Program-made: the position numbers and the translations under genes
DNA from: Frigoribacterium sp. ACAM 257
GTDB taxonomy: Bacteria > Actinomycetota > Actinomycetes > Actinomycetales > Microbacteriaceae
NCBI RefSeq assembly: GCF_007954365.1
Contig: NZ_VOLO01000007.1
Span: 1-64,000 of the forward strand
DNA: 64,000 nt
Reading direction: 5' to 3'
Part shown: positions 34,563 through 44,100 of the stretch, piece by piece
Numbering within the stretch: the first letter of the stretch is position 1
Layout: each line of letters opens with the position of its first letter
The notes under the pieces: generated by a model
The model's database searches: none
Told to the model about the DNA's origin: nothing
The model's input: only the letters and a program-made list of their open reading frames with translations

Positions 34563-34569
34563 GCCCCCG

Positions 34570-34575
34570 AGGTTA
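34570..34575 (-). promoter_or_regulatory. -10 hexamer TAACCT for the CPBP gene (leaderless)
   Basis: TAACCT lies seven bases before the GTG at 34562. Confidence 0.5.
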
Positions 34576-34580
34576 ACGCC

Positions 34581-34620
34581 GCCGGCCCGGTCGCACCTGT
34601 GCAGGTGCGACCGGGCCGGC
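34581..34620. terminator. 19-bp perfect hairpin after the 5'-nucleotidase gene
   Basis: GCCGGCCCGGTCGCACCTG (34581-34599) pairs exactly with 34602-34620 with a two-base loop. It lies between the stop of the nucleotidase gene and the CPBP promoter on the same strand. Confidence 0.8.
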
Positions 34621-34650
34621 GGGTGCCGCGAGCGACGTGCGGGATGCCGG

Positions 34651-36957
34651 TCAGTCGGCCGTCTCGACCAGCAGAGCACGACGGCGACGGAGGCGCGTGG
34701 CCGTGAGCACGCCGGCCCCGGCGAACATCAGCGCGAGTGCCGCGAGGAGGCCCGTCGTGGCCGTGTCCGAGCCGGTGAAGGCCAGGTCGCCCGCGGCGGC
34801 GGGGCGCGGAGTCGAGCCCGCGCCGTTGCCGGCGCCCGGGGCTGCGCCCGCACCGGTGCCCGGGGTGCCGGGCGTGGTCGGGTCGGTCGGGGCCGGGTCG
34901 GTCGGGGTCGGGTCGGTCGGGGTCGGGTCGACGACCACGGGGGCCGCTGCCGCCGCGAACACGATCGGCAGGTCGACCTCGGTGCCGGTGCCGGCGACCG
35001 CGATCCGGAGCGAGCGCGTGACCGGTCCGGCCGTCGGGGCGGTGATGCCCTCGGGCACGGTGACGGTCAGGGCGGCGCGGCCCTGCTCGTCGGCCGCGTC
35101 GAGGACGGTGACGTCGACGGGCGCCGACGCGAGCTCGACGCCGTCGAGCGAGGCCGTGACCGAGACCGGCCCGTCCGACCCGAGCTGGCTGAGCACCAGC
35201 GACGACAAGCTCATCGACACGGTGTCGCCTGCCTCGAAGCCGCCCGCGGGTGCGGGAGCGACGCCGGAGACCCCGACGGACCGCGACGCGAAGTCGGGCG
35301 ACGACGGCTCGGTCTGGGCATCGAAGTACTCGAGCTGGCTCTGCAGGTCGACCTTGCCGCTGTCCGCGTGCGCACGCCCGTTCGCGAAGGCCGTGAAGCC
35401 GTCGCCGCCGGTGGCGAGGAACGAGTTGACGGTCACCTTGTAGACGACCGCGTCGTTGATCGCGGCGCCCTCGAGGAACACGTCCCCGATGCGCGAGCCC
35501 GTGTCGGCCGTCGGGTCGTACGTGTACGTGAGGCCTGCGGAGGTGCCCAGCTTCAAGGTGGTGCTGCGGGTCGCCGTGGGCCACTGCTGCTCAAGTGCCT
35601 GGCGGATCTCCGCGCCGGTCATGTCGACGACGACGAGGGTGTTGGCGAATGGCTGCACGGCCGCGGCCGCCTCGTACGTGACGGCGCCGTCCGGCGCGAC
35701 GTAGGACAGGTCCTCACGGAGCCCGCCGGGGTTCATCAGGGCGAGCTGGGCGCCGTTCGCGGTCGTCGCGGAGAGCTGCACGTCGGCGACGAAGTTGCCC
35801 AGGGTCGACTCCCCCGCGCGGTTGGCGACGGGGATGCCGGACGAGTCGAGGAGGGAGTCGTAGGCACGGTCGAAGGAATCGCCGACGGAGCCGATGACTT
35901 CCTGGCCGCGGTCGCGTGCGACCGCCACGGCCGCGTCCACGATCGCCTCGACGACGGGGTCGGGGTCGTAGGCGTCGTAGAGCGGGATGAGCTCGCTCGA
36001 GGCGATGGTCACCTTGTCGCGGAAGGTGGCCGCTTCAGGGTCGACGCTCATGGTGACCCGGGCCAGGTTGGTGCCGTAGCTGCCGGTCTGGACCACGGCT
36101 CGCGGCGCCTTGCCGTCGGACGGCTGCACGAGGTAGTCGTAGCCCTGGTGCGTGTGGCCGGAGAAGATGGCGGACACGTCGCCGGAGACACCTCTGGCGA
36201 TCGCCCCGAAGGCGTTGTCGCCGGAGACGGCTGCCTCCGTGCCGGTCTCAGCGCCCTCGTGGAGGAGCAGGACGATGGCGTCCGCCTCGTCCGCCTCGAC
36301 GATCTGTCGAGCCGTGTCGTTGACGGACTTCACGATCGGCGCGAAGGAGAGGCCCTCGATGCCGCCCGGGCTGACGAGGGTGGGCATCGACTCGGTCAGG
36401 GCCCCGATGAAGGCGACCCGAACGCCGCCGATGGTCTCGACCTCGTAGGGCCGGTAGGCGTTGGTCCCGTCGGCCTTCATGATGTTGGCGTTGACGTAGT
36501 CGAACTCGCTGTTCGTCCGCACGCGGCCGTTGAAGTCGAGCTGCCCCTTGTCGAACTCGTGGTTGCCCGGGGTGCTCACGTCGAGGCCCATGGCGTTCAG
36601 GGCGTCGAGCGTCGGCTCGTCGTCCTGGATGAACGAGGTGAACGTCGAGGCGCCGATGTTGTCGCCGGCAGAGACGAAGAGAGTGTTCGCGTTCTCCGCC
36701 TCGACCGCCTTGACGGCGCTCGACAGGACTGCGGCCCCGGCGATGGATGCACGAGAGCCGGGTGCGTCGGCCTCGATGCGGCCGTGGAAGTCGTTGATGC
36801 CGACGATGTCGATCGTCGCAGGAGCAGCCTGGGCGGCCGGGGCCGCGACGAGCACGCCGAGCCCCATCGTGGTGACGGCGACGAGCGAGAGGGCGGCGCG
36901 GCGACGTCGCCCGCCCCCGTTCTCGCGCTGAGGTGAGGCAGTGGGGCGGGGGCGCAT
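34651..36957 (-). CDS. Secreted 5'-nucleotidase/2',3'-cyclic phosphodiesterase, sortase-anchored
   Basis: The ATG at 36957 (MRPRPTASPQRENGGG) has AGGAGA nine bases upstream. Of 768 residues, 1-45 are a signal peptide ending AQAAPA. The metallophosphoesterase domain shows DIVGINDFHGRI, SAGDNIGAS, TPGNHEFDKG, LLLHEGAE and FSGHTHQGYDY; the 5_nucleotid_C domain contains LGNFVADVQL, LMNPGGLREDL and NSFLATGGDGFTAF. A beta-rich domain and a Thr/Pro repeat follow, then LAFTGSD, a hydrophobic helix and RLRRRR, an LAxTG-type sorting signal for a class E-like sortase. It should release phosphate and nucleosides from external nucleotides at the cell wall. No PHO-box was identified. Confidence 0.94.
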   Translation of the reverse strand: MRPRPTASPQRENGGGRRRRAALSLVAVTTMGLGVLVAAPAAQAAPATIDIVGINDFHGRIEADAPGSRASIAGAAVLSSAVKAVEAENANTLFVSAGDNIGASTFTSFIQDDEPTLDALNAMGLDVSTPGNHEFDKGQLDFNGRVRTNSEFDYVNANIMKADGTNAYRPYEVETIGGVRVAFIGALTESMPTLVSPGGIEGLSFAPIVKSVNDTARQIVEADEADAIVLLLHEGAETGTEAAVSGDNAFGAIARGVSGDVSAIFSGHTHQGYDYLVQPSDGKAPRAVVQTGSYGTNLARVTMSVDPEAATFRDKVTIASSELIPLYDAYDPDPVVEAIVDAAVAVARDRGQEVIGSVGDSFDRAYDSLLDSSGIPVANRAGESTLGNFVADVQLSATTANGAQLALMNPGGLREDLSYVAPDGAVTYEAAAAVQPFANTLVVVDMTGAEIRQALEQQWPTATRSTTLKLGTSAGLTYTYDPTADTGSRIGDVFLEGAAINDAVVYKVTVNSFLATGGDGFTAFANGRAHADSGKVDLQSQLEYFDAQTEPSSPDFASRSVGVSGVAPAPAGGFEAGDTVSMSLSSLVLSQLGSDGPVSVTASLDGVELASAPVDVTVLDAADEQGRAALTVTVPEGITAPTAGPVTRSLRIAVAGTGTEVDLPIVFAAAAAPVVVDPTPTDPTPTDPAPTDPTTPGTPGTGAGAAPGAGNGAGSTPRPAAAGDLAFTGSDTATTGLLAALALMFAGAGVLTATRLRRRRALLVETAD

Positions 36958-37169
36958 GACGAGTGTGTCTCCTGGTGGGCTGCGAGGTGGAGGGGCCGGA
37001 TCGGCCCCGACGGCCTGCCCCCCGGTCGAGGGGCGGCCCCCACGACCATAAGATCCAGCTGGGAGTCCGACAAGGCCTCCCGCGGCTTCGTCATCCGTTG
37101 TTAACGCGACGACCGTCTCGCGAGACGACAGCTGTCGTCCTGGCCCGCCCCGCACCTCCTGGAGTCGCC

Positions 37170-38060
37170 GTGATCGCCGCCGTCCTCGGCCTGCTGGCCG
37201 CCGCCTCCTACGGCTCGGCCGACTTCCTGGGCGGGCTCGCCGCGCGACGCCTCGCCCCGCTGCGGGTCACCGCGATCGCCGCCGCGAGCGGACTGGTGCT
37301 GCTCGCCCTGCTGCTGCTCGTCGTTCCCGGCACGGCCTCGACGTCCGCGGTCGGCTGGGGCCTGCTCAGCGGCGTCGCGGGCGCCGTGGCCCTCGCGCTG
37401 CTCTACGCGTGCCTCGCGCTCGGGCCGATGAGCATCCTCTCGCCGCTGACCGCGGTCGTCTCGGCCGTCGTGCCGGTGGCCGTGGGGCTGGCCCAGGGCT
37501 CCCGGCTGGGAGGGGCGGGCTGGGCCGGCATCGCGCTCGCCCTCGTCGCGGTGGTGCTGGTCGGATTCGTCCCCGACCCTGCCGCACCGCGACCGAGCGC
37601 ACGGGGGCTGCTGATGGCGCTCGGCGCGGGCGCGGGGATCGGGCTGGTGCTGGTGTTCCTCGACCGGACGCCCGACGACTCCGGGCTCGTGCCCCTCGTC
37701 GCCAACCGAGCGACGAACCTGGTGCTGACGGGCGGGACGGTGCTGGTGCTGCTGGTCGTCGCCCGGGCCCGGACGCGGCGGCGAGCGCGAGCGCACCCGC
37801 AGGACGGCCCGCACCTGCTGCCCCTGCGTCGCGCCCTCGGGCTGGCCGTCGCCTGCGGCGTCGCCGACAGCGGGGCGAACGTGCTCATCCTCGTGGGGCT
37901 GCGGGTCGGGGACCTCACCGTGATGAGCGTGCTGACCGCCCTCTACTCGGCGGCGACGGTGGTGCTCGCGGCCGTCGTGCTGCGCGAGCGGCTGACCCGG
38001 TCGCAGGTCGGCGGGCTCGTGCTCGCCCTCGGCGCGGCGGCCTTGCTGGCGCTCGACTGA
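37170..38060 (+). CDS. EamA/DMT-superfamily transporter
   Basis: The GTG at 37170 has GGAG five bases upstream and leads directly into the first helix (VIAAVLGLLAAASYGSADFLGGLAARRL). The 296-residue protein has ten hydrophobic segments in two EamA repeats; ALLYACLALGPMSILSPLTAVVSAVVPV and ILVGLRVGDLTVMSVLTALYSAATVVLAAVVLRERLT are the paired signature ends. Such proteins export amino acids, nucleobases or other metabolites. Its start faces that of the nucleotidase gene across about 212 bp. Substrate not predictable. Confidence 0.9.
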   Translation: MIAAVLGLLAAASYGSADFLGGLAARRLAPLRVTAIAAASGLVLLALLLLVVPGTASTSAVGWGLLSGVAGAVALALLYACLALGPMSILSPLTAVVSAVVPVAVGLAQGSRLGGAGWAGIALALVAVVLVGFVPDPAAPRPSARGLLMALGAGAGIGLVLVFLDRTPDDSGLVPLVANRATNLVLTGGTVLVLLVVARARTRRRARAHPQDGPHLLPLRRALGLAVACGVADSGANVLILVGLRVGDLTVMSVLTALYSAATVVLAAVVLRERLTRSQVGGLVLALGAAALLALD

Positions 38061-38132
38061 GCGATGCCGCGCGGCGGCTGCTCGGCGTCTGCGCGCCGGC
38101 CGCTCGGGCCTGCCGCTCGCCGGGGGCGCGGG

Positions 38133-38624
38133 TCAGTCGGCGATCAGGCGCTTGCCGTACACGGCGACGTCGTCCGGCTCGTAGCCGAGGCCGCCCCACG
38201 TGGCCGCGGCCGCGTCGTTGCCGGAGCGCACCATCAGCATCACCTTCGGGCAGCCGGCCTCCGTGAGGAGACGCTCGGCCTCGGCGACGATCTGCCGAGC
38301 GCGGCCGCCGCCGCGGTGCCCTGGCGCGACGGCGACGTACCAGAGCCAGCCGCGGTGGCCGTCGTGACCGGCCATCGCGGTCGCGACCAGCACCTCCTCG
38401 GTGCTGCCGCCGTCGGTGCCGTCGCTCGCGCCGTCGCCGTCGCCGTCGCCTTCCGCGGCGCGCGGCTCGACGAGCTCGGTGCCGACGAGGAACAGCTCGG
38501 GCTGCACCGCCAGCTTGCGCTCGATGTCGCGGTGGGGGTCGTTCCACGGGCGAGTGAGGCCGCACTCGTGCCAGAGGGCGACGACGGGCTCGGTGTCGGC
38601 AGGGTCGAAGGCGCGGATCTGCAT
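38133..38624 (-). CDS. GNAT acetyltransferase, YpeA-like
   Basis: This 163-residue protein begins MQIRAFDPADTEPVVALWHECGLTRPWNDPHRDIERKLAVQPELFLVG, very close to the YpeA family, with WYVAVAPGHRGGGRARQIVAEAERLL (acetyl-CoA loop) and LMVRSGNDAAAATWGGLGYEPDDVAVYGKRL. Residues about 52-78 are an acidic Gly/Asp insertion (EGDGDGDGASDGTDGG) between beta strands that ordinary YpeA proteins lack. It should acetylate a small molecule or protein N-terminus; the acceptor is unknown. It is divergent from aroE. Confidence 0.9.
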   Translation of the reverse strand: MQIRAFDPADTEPVVALWHECGLTRPWNDPHRDIERKLAVQPELFLVGTELVEPRAAEGDGDGDGASDGTDGGSTEEVLVATAMAGHDGHRGWLWYVAVAPGHRGGGRARQIVAEAERLLTEAGCPKVMLMVRSGNDAAAATWGGLGYEPDDVAVYGKRLIAD

Positions 38625-38715
38625 CCGACGATGCTGGCACGGACGGGAGCAGGGTCGCCCCAGCGGCCCCGGGCATACTGTGTCGCGTCCGTCCGCCGTC
38701 CGAGAGGTGCCCGAT

Positions 38716-39612
38716 TTGTCCGCTGCTCCCCGCCGCCTGGCCGTGCTCGGCTCCCCGATCGCCCACTCCCTGTCGCCTGCCCTGCACCGCGCGGCCTACG
38801 CCCAGCTGGGGCTCGACTGGCACTACGACCGTGCCGAGGTCGCCTCGGGCGAGCTCGGGCAGTTCCTCGACCAGGCTGGCTCAGGCACCGCCGCCCGCCC
38901 CTGGCGCGGCCTCAGCCTCACGATGCCCCTGAAGCGCGAGGTCCTGCCCCTGCTCGACACGGTGTCGCCGCTCGCGGCCTCGCTCGGCGTCGCGAACACC
39001 GTCGTCATCGACGACGACGGTCGCCGCCACGGCCACAACACCGACGTCGACGGCATCGTCCGCTCGGTCGAGTCGCACCACGACGCGCGCCCCGCGAGCG
39101 CGACGATCCTCGGCGGCGGGGCCACCGCCTCCTCGGCGATGTGGGCTGCGTGGCAGCTCGGCGCCCGTTCGTTCTCGGTGCACCTGCGGAACCCGATGCG
39201 CGCCGGCGAGCTGACCTCGCTCGCCAGCGAGCTGGGCTGCGACATCAGCGTCGCGCCCCTGACCGAGCTCGGCACGCTGGCCCCGCTCGACTTCGTCATC
39301 AGCACCCTGCCCGGCGGGGTCGCCGACGCGCTGCCGCTGCGTCCCCGGAGCGCGTCGTCCGTCCTGTTCGACGTCGCCTACGAGCCGTGGCCCACCCGCA
39401 TCGCGTCGACCTGGGCAGCCGACGGCGGGATCGCGTTCAGCGGCCTCGACATGCTCGTCGAGCAGGCGGTGTCGCAGGTGCGCCTCTTCACGGGACTCCC
39501 GCAGGAGGTGCCGCTCGACGACGAGGACCGCGTGCGTTCGGCGATGCGCGCGGCCGTCGGCCTGGCGACGCGGTCGACGAGCACGCCGCCGGCGACCTCC
39601 GCGGTGGCCTGA
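38716..39612 (+). CDS. aroE: Shikimate dehydrogenase (AroE family)
   Basis: I choose the TTG at 38716, eight bases after GAGAGG; a GTG at 38707 overlaps that site. The 298-residue enzyme reduces 3-dehydroshikimate to shikimate with NADPH. Motifs: LGSPIAHSLSPALHRAAY (shikimate-binding Ser pair), LSLTMPLKRE (catalytic Lys near 74), HNTDVDG (catalytic Asp), LGGGATASSA (nucleotide-binding) and GLDMLVEQAVSQ near the C-terminus. It is followed after one base by aroD, forming a two-gene shikimate pathway operon. A TACTGT hexamer near 38675 is a likely -10. An AroE-like paralogue with other substrate specificity cannot be excluded. Confidence 0.9.
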   Translation: MSAAPRRLAVLGSPIAHSLSPALHRAAYAQLGLDWHYDRAEVASGELGQFLDQAGSGTAARPWRGLSLTMPLKREVLPLLDTVSPLAASLGVANTVVIDDDGRRHGHNTDVDGIVRSVESHHDARPASATILGGGATASSAMWAAWQLGARSFSVHLRNPMRAGELTSLASELGCDISVAPLTELGTLAPLDFVISTLPGGVADALPLRPRSASSVLFDVAYEPWPTRIASTWAADGGIAFSGLDMLVEQAVSQVRLFTGLPQEVPLDDEDRVRSAMRAAVGLATRSTSTPPATSAVA

Positions 39613-39613
39613 C

Positions 39614-40408
39614 GTGCGCCCGACGCCCCAGCCCGCGACGCTGCGGTCGCTCGTGCTCGGCGACGGCAGGCCCGCGGTGTGCGTGCCCCTCGTCGGCCGG
39701 ACCGCCTCGGCGCTCGGCGGGGCTGCCGGCTCCCTGACCCGCGCCTCCTACGACCTCGTCGAGCTGCGCGTCGACCACCTCACCGCTGTCGACGACGCCG
39801 AGAAGGTCCGTGAGGCGGTCGCGGCCGTCAGGGCGGCGCTGCCCGACGACGTGCCCGTGCTCTTCACCTTCCGCACCAAGCAGGAGGGCGGCGACCGCGA
39901 CATCACGCCCGAGGAGTACGGCGACCTGCTCACGCGGACGATCCGCGACGGCGTCGTCGACGCGGTCGACGTCGAGATGTTCACCCAGCCCGACGTCCGG
40001 GAGGCGGTGGTCGAGACCGCGCACCACGCGGGCGTCGTCGTCGTCATGTCGTCGCACGACTTCGCGGCCACGCCGTCGCGGGCCGAGATCCTGTCGCGCC
40101 TGCTGCAGCAGCAGGAGCACGGGGCCGACGTCGTCAAGCTCGCGGCGATGCCGTCGAGCCCGGCCGACGTGCTCACCCTGCTCGCGGCGACGGACGACTT
40201 CCGGTCGGGCCCGGGGCTCGTGCCGGCGGTCACCATGTCGATGGGACCGCTCGGGGCGGCGTCGCGACTCGTCGGGGAGACCTTCGGGTCGTGCCTGACC
40301 TTCGCCGCGGCGACGGCCGACGGCGTGAGCGCCCCCGGACAGCTCGACGCGTCGGGCGTGCACGCGGCGCTGGACCTGCTGCACGGAGCGGCGACCACCG
40401 GGTCCTGA
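39614..40408 (+). CDS. aroD: Type I 3-dehydroquinate dehydratase
   Basis: The GTG at 39614 is one base past the aroE stop. The 264-residue protein has the class I hallmarks: YDLVELRVDHL, FTFRTKQEGGD, VVMSSHDFAATPS with the catalytic His near residue 148, VVKLAAMPSSPADVL with the Schiff-base Lys near 175, and TMSMGPLGAASRLVGETFGS. It converts 3-dehydroquinate to 3-dehydroshikimate through an imine. Actinobacteria mostly use the type II enzyme for biosynthesis, so a type I enzyme paired with AroE may serve a biosynthetic or a quinate/shikimate-degrading branch. A GACCCGCGCCTCCT copy is at 39736-39749. Confidence 0.93.
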   Translation: MRPTPQPATLRSLVLGDGRPAVCVPLVGRTASALGGAAGSLTRASYDLVELRVDHLTAVDDAEKVREAVAAVRAALPDDVPVLFTFRTKQEGGDRDITPEEYGDLLTRTIRDGVVDAVDVEMFTQPDVREAVVETAHHAGVVVVMSSHDFAATPSRAEILSRLLQQQEHGADVVKLAAMPSSPADVLTLLAATDDFRSGPGLVPAVTMSMGPLGAASRLVGETFGSCLTFAAATADGVSAPGQLDASGVHAALDLLHGAATTGS

Positions 40409-40701
40409 CCGCCTGCCGTGCCGCCGGAGGATCTGTCACGGTCAGGGCTCCGACGGACCCGGCCCTGTGTCCCACACCGGGAAACACGAGCGACGGGCGT
40501 CGCTGAACAGGGACTCCAGGGCCGGGGATCCGCCGAAGTGAGTCGAGGATAGCGCGAGGAGCAGGCCTGGCGGGAGGACTTGCGCAACGGACGTCGTCGC
40601 AGTACCGGGCACCTGCCCGAAGAAGGGGTGACGCGGGAGGCGCGGTGTCGGTACCGTGGCCCACCGCGGTGGACACTCCCCCGCTCGACGAAGGAGACAC
40701 C
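40409..40701. other. Intergenic region with promoter for the small membrane protein
   Basis: No gene is visible in these 293 bases. TACCGT at 40652-40657 with TGACGC 17 bp upstream could be the promoter of the gene at 40702, giving a leader of about 38 bases. GATAGCGCG near 40548 is another weak -10 candidate. I see no hairpin, riboswitch or repeat; a near-copy of the 14-base motif (GGGAGGCGCGGTGT) lies at about 40636. Confidence 0.4.
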
Positions 40702-40962
40702 ATGAGCATCGGCGGCGGAATCGCCTTGATCGTGATCGGCGCGATCCTCGCGTACGCCCTGGACTTCCAGGTCGCGGGCATCGACATCATGCTGATCGGC
40801 TACATCCTCATCGCGGCGGGCGTGCTCGTGACGATCCTCGGCATCGTCTTCGCGACGCGTCGTCGTCGCACGGTCACCGAGGCGCGCACGGCGGTCGACC
40901 CGGCCAGCGGCGAGCAGGTCACGCGTCGCTCGACGCAGGACGGCGGCGGCCCGGTCGTCTGA
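40702..40962 (+). CDS. Small two-helix membrane protein, DUF6458-like
   Basis: The ATG at 40702 has GAAGGAG six bases upstream; the longer frame upstream is not coding. The 86-residue product MSIGGGIALIVIGAILAYALDF...IDIMLIGYILIAAGVLVTILGIVFATRRRR has two membrane helices joined by a short acidic loop, then a basic stop-transfer and a polar tail. Small proteins with this exact start are common in Microbacteriaceae and Streptomyces as DUF6458. Function unknown. A strong hairpin follows, and sbcC converges. Confidence 0.85.
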   Translation: MSIGGGIALIVIGAILAYALDFQVAGIDIMLIGYILIAAGVLVTILGIVFATRRRRTVTEARTAVDPASGEQVTRRSTQDGGGPVV

Positions 40963-41003
40963 CCGCCCCTGCCGACACGCGCCCTCCCCGGGCCGACGCA
41001 CGA

Positions 41004-41068
41004 CGTCGGGCGGGTTCGTCGCAGACGGGCGCTCATGAGCGCCCGGTCTCGACGGACCCGCCCGTCGT
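41004..41068. terminator. Long hairpin between convergent genes
   Basis: GGGCGCTCATGAGCGCCC at the centre is perfectly palindromic, and GTCGGGCGGGT/ACCCGCCCGTC-type arms outside pair with a few mismatches, giving about 30 paired bases. It lies between the DUF6458-like gene and sbcC. Confidence 0.7.
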
Positions 41069-41122
41069 CGTGTGCCCGGTGCGGGCTCCGGCGCAGCCGG
41101 GCGAGGGCGCGGACGCGTGCAC

Positions 41123-44100
41123 CTAGGAGCCGACGGTGGTGCGCAGCACGGACGAGCCGTCGGGCTGCCGTCGCACCTCGATGCGGTCGGCGATCCGCTG
41201 CTTGAGCTCGTCGACGTGGCTGACGATGCCGATCACCCGTCCCGTCTCGGACAGCCGCCCGAGCTCGGTCATCACCGCGTCGAGCGTCTCGGGGTCGAGC
41301 GAGCCGAAGCCCTCGTCGACGAACAGGGTGCCGAGCTCGAGCCCGCCTGCCTCGGCCTGCACGACGTCGGCCAGCCCCAGCGCCAGGCTCAGCGACGCGT
41401 AGAAGGTCTCGCCGCCCGAGAAGCTCGCGGGGTCGCGCGTGGTGTCCGTCGCGTGGTCGCGGATGGCGAGGGCGAGGCCGACCCGGCGCGACCGTGACCG
41501 CTGCTCGCGCTCGTCGGACGCCTCCAGCGCGTACCGGCCGCTCGACATGACGCTGAGCCGGGCGTTGGCGGCGGCGACCACGTCGTCGAACCGCCGCAGC
41601 AGCACGTAGGTGCCGAGGGTCACGCCCTTGACGTTGACGGAGCCGGTCGCGCTCGCGAGGTCGGCCATCCTCACGACGGCGCGGGCCTCGTCGGCGACCT
41701 CGGCACCGGCCCGCTGTGCTCGTCGCAGATCGTCGAGGGCCGCGGCCGACGCGGTCGACCGAGCGGCACGCCGGGCAGCCAGGTCCGATGCCGTCCCGAG
41801 GGCGGCCTCGGCCGCCTCCAGCGCCTCGACGACGGTGTCGACATCGGCCTCCTCGTCGCCGGACAGATCGGCGACCTCGGGCTCGGCGAGCCCCGAGGCG
41901 ACGACCGCGAGATCGGCCTCGTGGCGGCCGACCCGGGCACGCAGCGCGTCGCGCTCGGTCGCCGGCAGGACGGCTCGTGCCGCGGCGGCCGCGTCGTCGA
42001 AGCCCGACTCAGCGAGGGCCGCGTCCAGCTCGGCCGCACGCTGGGCCCGCGCGTCGACCGAGGCCCCGTGCGCGTCGACAGCCCGCAGGAGGCGCTCGAC
42101 GACCTCGGCACGGGCCCGACGCTCGGCGACGATGCCGGCGACGGACTCGCCTGCCCCCGCCAGCGCGGCCGCGACCACGGCCGCGTCGTCGTCGAGTCGC
42201 CGCTGCTCGCCGATGAGGCGCTCGGCCAGGGTCGCGTGCTCGGTCAGGACCGCGGCGAGCGCCGACCGCCGACGCTCGGTGTCGGCGTCGAACGCGGCGA
42301 GCGCGCGCTCGGCCGCCGCGAGGAACTGCTCGGCGGCCACGGCCTCGCGCACGAGGAGACGCGCGGCGTCGACGACCGTCCGGGCCGCGTCGGCCTCGAG
42401 GCCGCCGAGTTCGGCACGGGCGTCGTCGCGTCGGGCCTCGGCGACGGAGGCGAGCTCAGCCGCGCGGCGCTGCTCGCCCTGCGCCGACCGGGCACGGGCG
42501 GAGGCGCGCTCGACGTCGTCGTCGCTCGGGTGCTCGGCTGTGAGGGCGGCCGGGGCAGGGTGCTCGAGGGAGCCGCAGACCGGGCAGGGCTCGCCCGCCG
42601 AGAGCGTCGTCGCGAGCTGGCCCGCGATCCCGGCGATCTGGCGGAGCCGCAGGGCGGACTCGGCCTCGACGGCCGAGACCGCGTCGCGACTGGCGGACGT
42701 CAGTGCGGCAGCGGCCTGCTCGGCGTCCTGGTCGAGGACCACGACACGATCGAGGGCGGCTGCCTGCTGCTCGGCGGTCGTCAGCGCCTGCTCGGCGGCG
42801 GGGCGGCCACCTGCTCGCCGCGCGGCGTCGTCGCGCTCGGCCACGAGCGCCTCTCGGGCCGCGGGTCGACCGGTGAGCTCGGCGTCGGCGGCGCCACGGG
42901 CCTCGTCGAGTGCTGACAGCCGGGCGTGGGTCGACTCGACGGCGGCTCGGCGGGCCGGCAGCGCGGCCTCGACCTTGGCCGTCTCGGCGAGCAAGGCCAG
43001 CTCGGAACGGAGGCGGTCGCGCTCGGCGGCCAGCTCGGCCGCGTCAGGGGCGGGCGTGGGATCGGGGTCCGCATCGCGCGCCGGGTCGACCTCGGACGCC
43101 GGGTCGGGGTCGACCTCGGGCGCCGGGTCGGGGTCGACCTCGGGCGCCGGGTCGGGGTCGAGATCGGGGTCGGCAGCGGCGGCAACCCCGGCTGCCGAGG
43201 CCGCCCGCGCTGCCCGCGCGAGTTCGTCCGCCGTCGCGCGGACCGCCTCCTCGGCTCGGGCTGCCCCTCGGGCTGCCCCTGTGACGAGATCGGCCCGGGC
43301 GGCGGCGTCCAGGCGCTCACGCGCCTCGCCGACGGCCGGCTCGGCAGCCTCGAGCTCGGCCGCGCGGACGAGCAGAGCGGCTCGGCGGTCGAGCGCCTGC
43401 CTGAGCCGGCGTCGTGACTCGAGGTCGGACCTCAGCTCGTCACGACGGACAGCCCGTGAGTCACGCTCGGACTGCGCCGTGGCCGCTGCCACGGCGAGGT
43501 CGGCCAGCACCGCGTCCGGGTCGGCGGCGGGCCCGGCGTCCAGCCGCTCGGCGAGGCCGCGGACGATGCCGACGGGGGCGGGCTTCTCGGAGGACGATGC
43601 CCCGTCGCCCGGGGCGGCGTCGCCGACGACCTCGGAGTCGCCGGCTGAAGGCTCGTGGCGGGCGCCGACGAGCTCGTCGTCGCTGCCGACCCCGGCGGCC
43701 TCGCGCAGACGTGCCCAGCCGAGCTCGACGGCGTGGTCGGCGGCGGCGACCTCGGTGTTCGCCGAGCGCCGCGCCTCGACGAGCTGCGCCGTCGTCGCCT
43801 CGTAGACCTCGGTGCCGAAGAGCGACTGGAGCATCGTGCGACGCTCCTCGCCCGTCGAGCGGAGGAACGCCGCGAACTCGCCCTGCGGCAGCACGACCGT
43901 CTGCACGAACTGCTGTCGGGTCAGGCCGAGGATGCGGCCGATCTCGCCCCCGACCTCCTGGGTGCTGGTCGACACCGGCTCGCCGGCCGTCGCGTCCGGC
44001 GCAGTGAGACGCACGAGGGTCGCGGTCGCGTTCGCCGGGGTCGTGCCCGTGCCGCTCTTCTTCGGCCGCCGCCAGGCCGGGGTGCGCCGCACCCGGTGGA

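Noticed and set aside
38624-38640. Leaderless start for the YpeA-like gene
   Set aside because: The hexamer six bases upstream is CAGCAT, lacking the TAnnnT pattern, so it was not counted.
41610-43805. A 731-codon plus-strand Ser/Ala/Arg open frame
   Set aside because: It is the antisense shadow of sbcC; high-GC DNA leaves antisense frames open.
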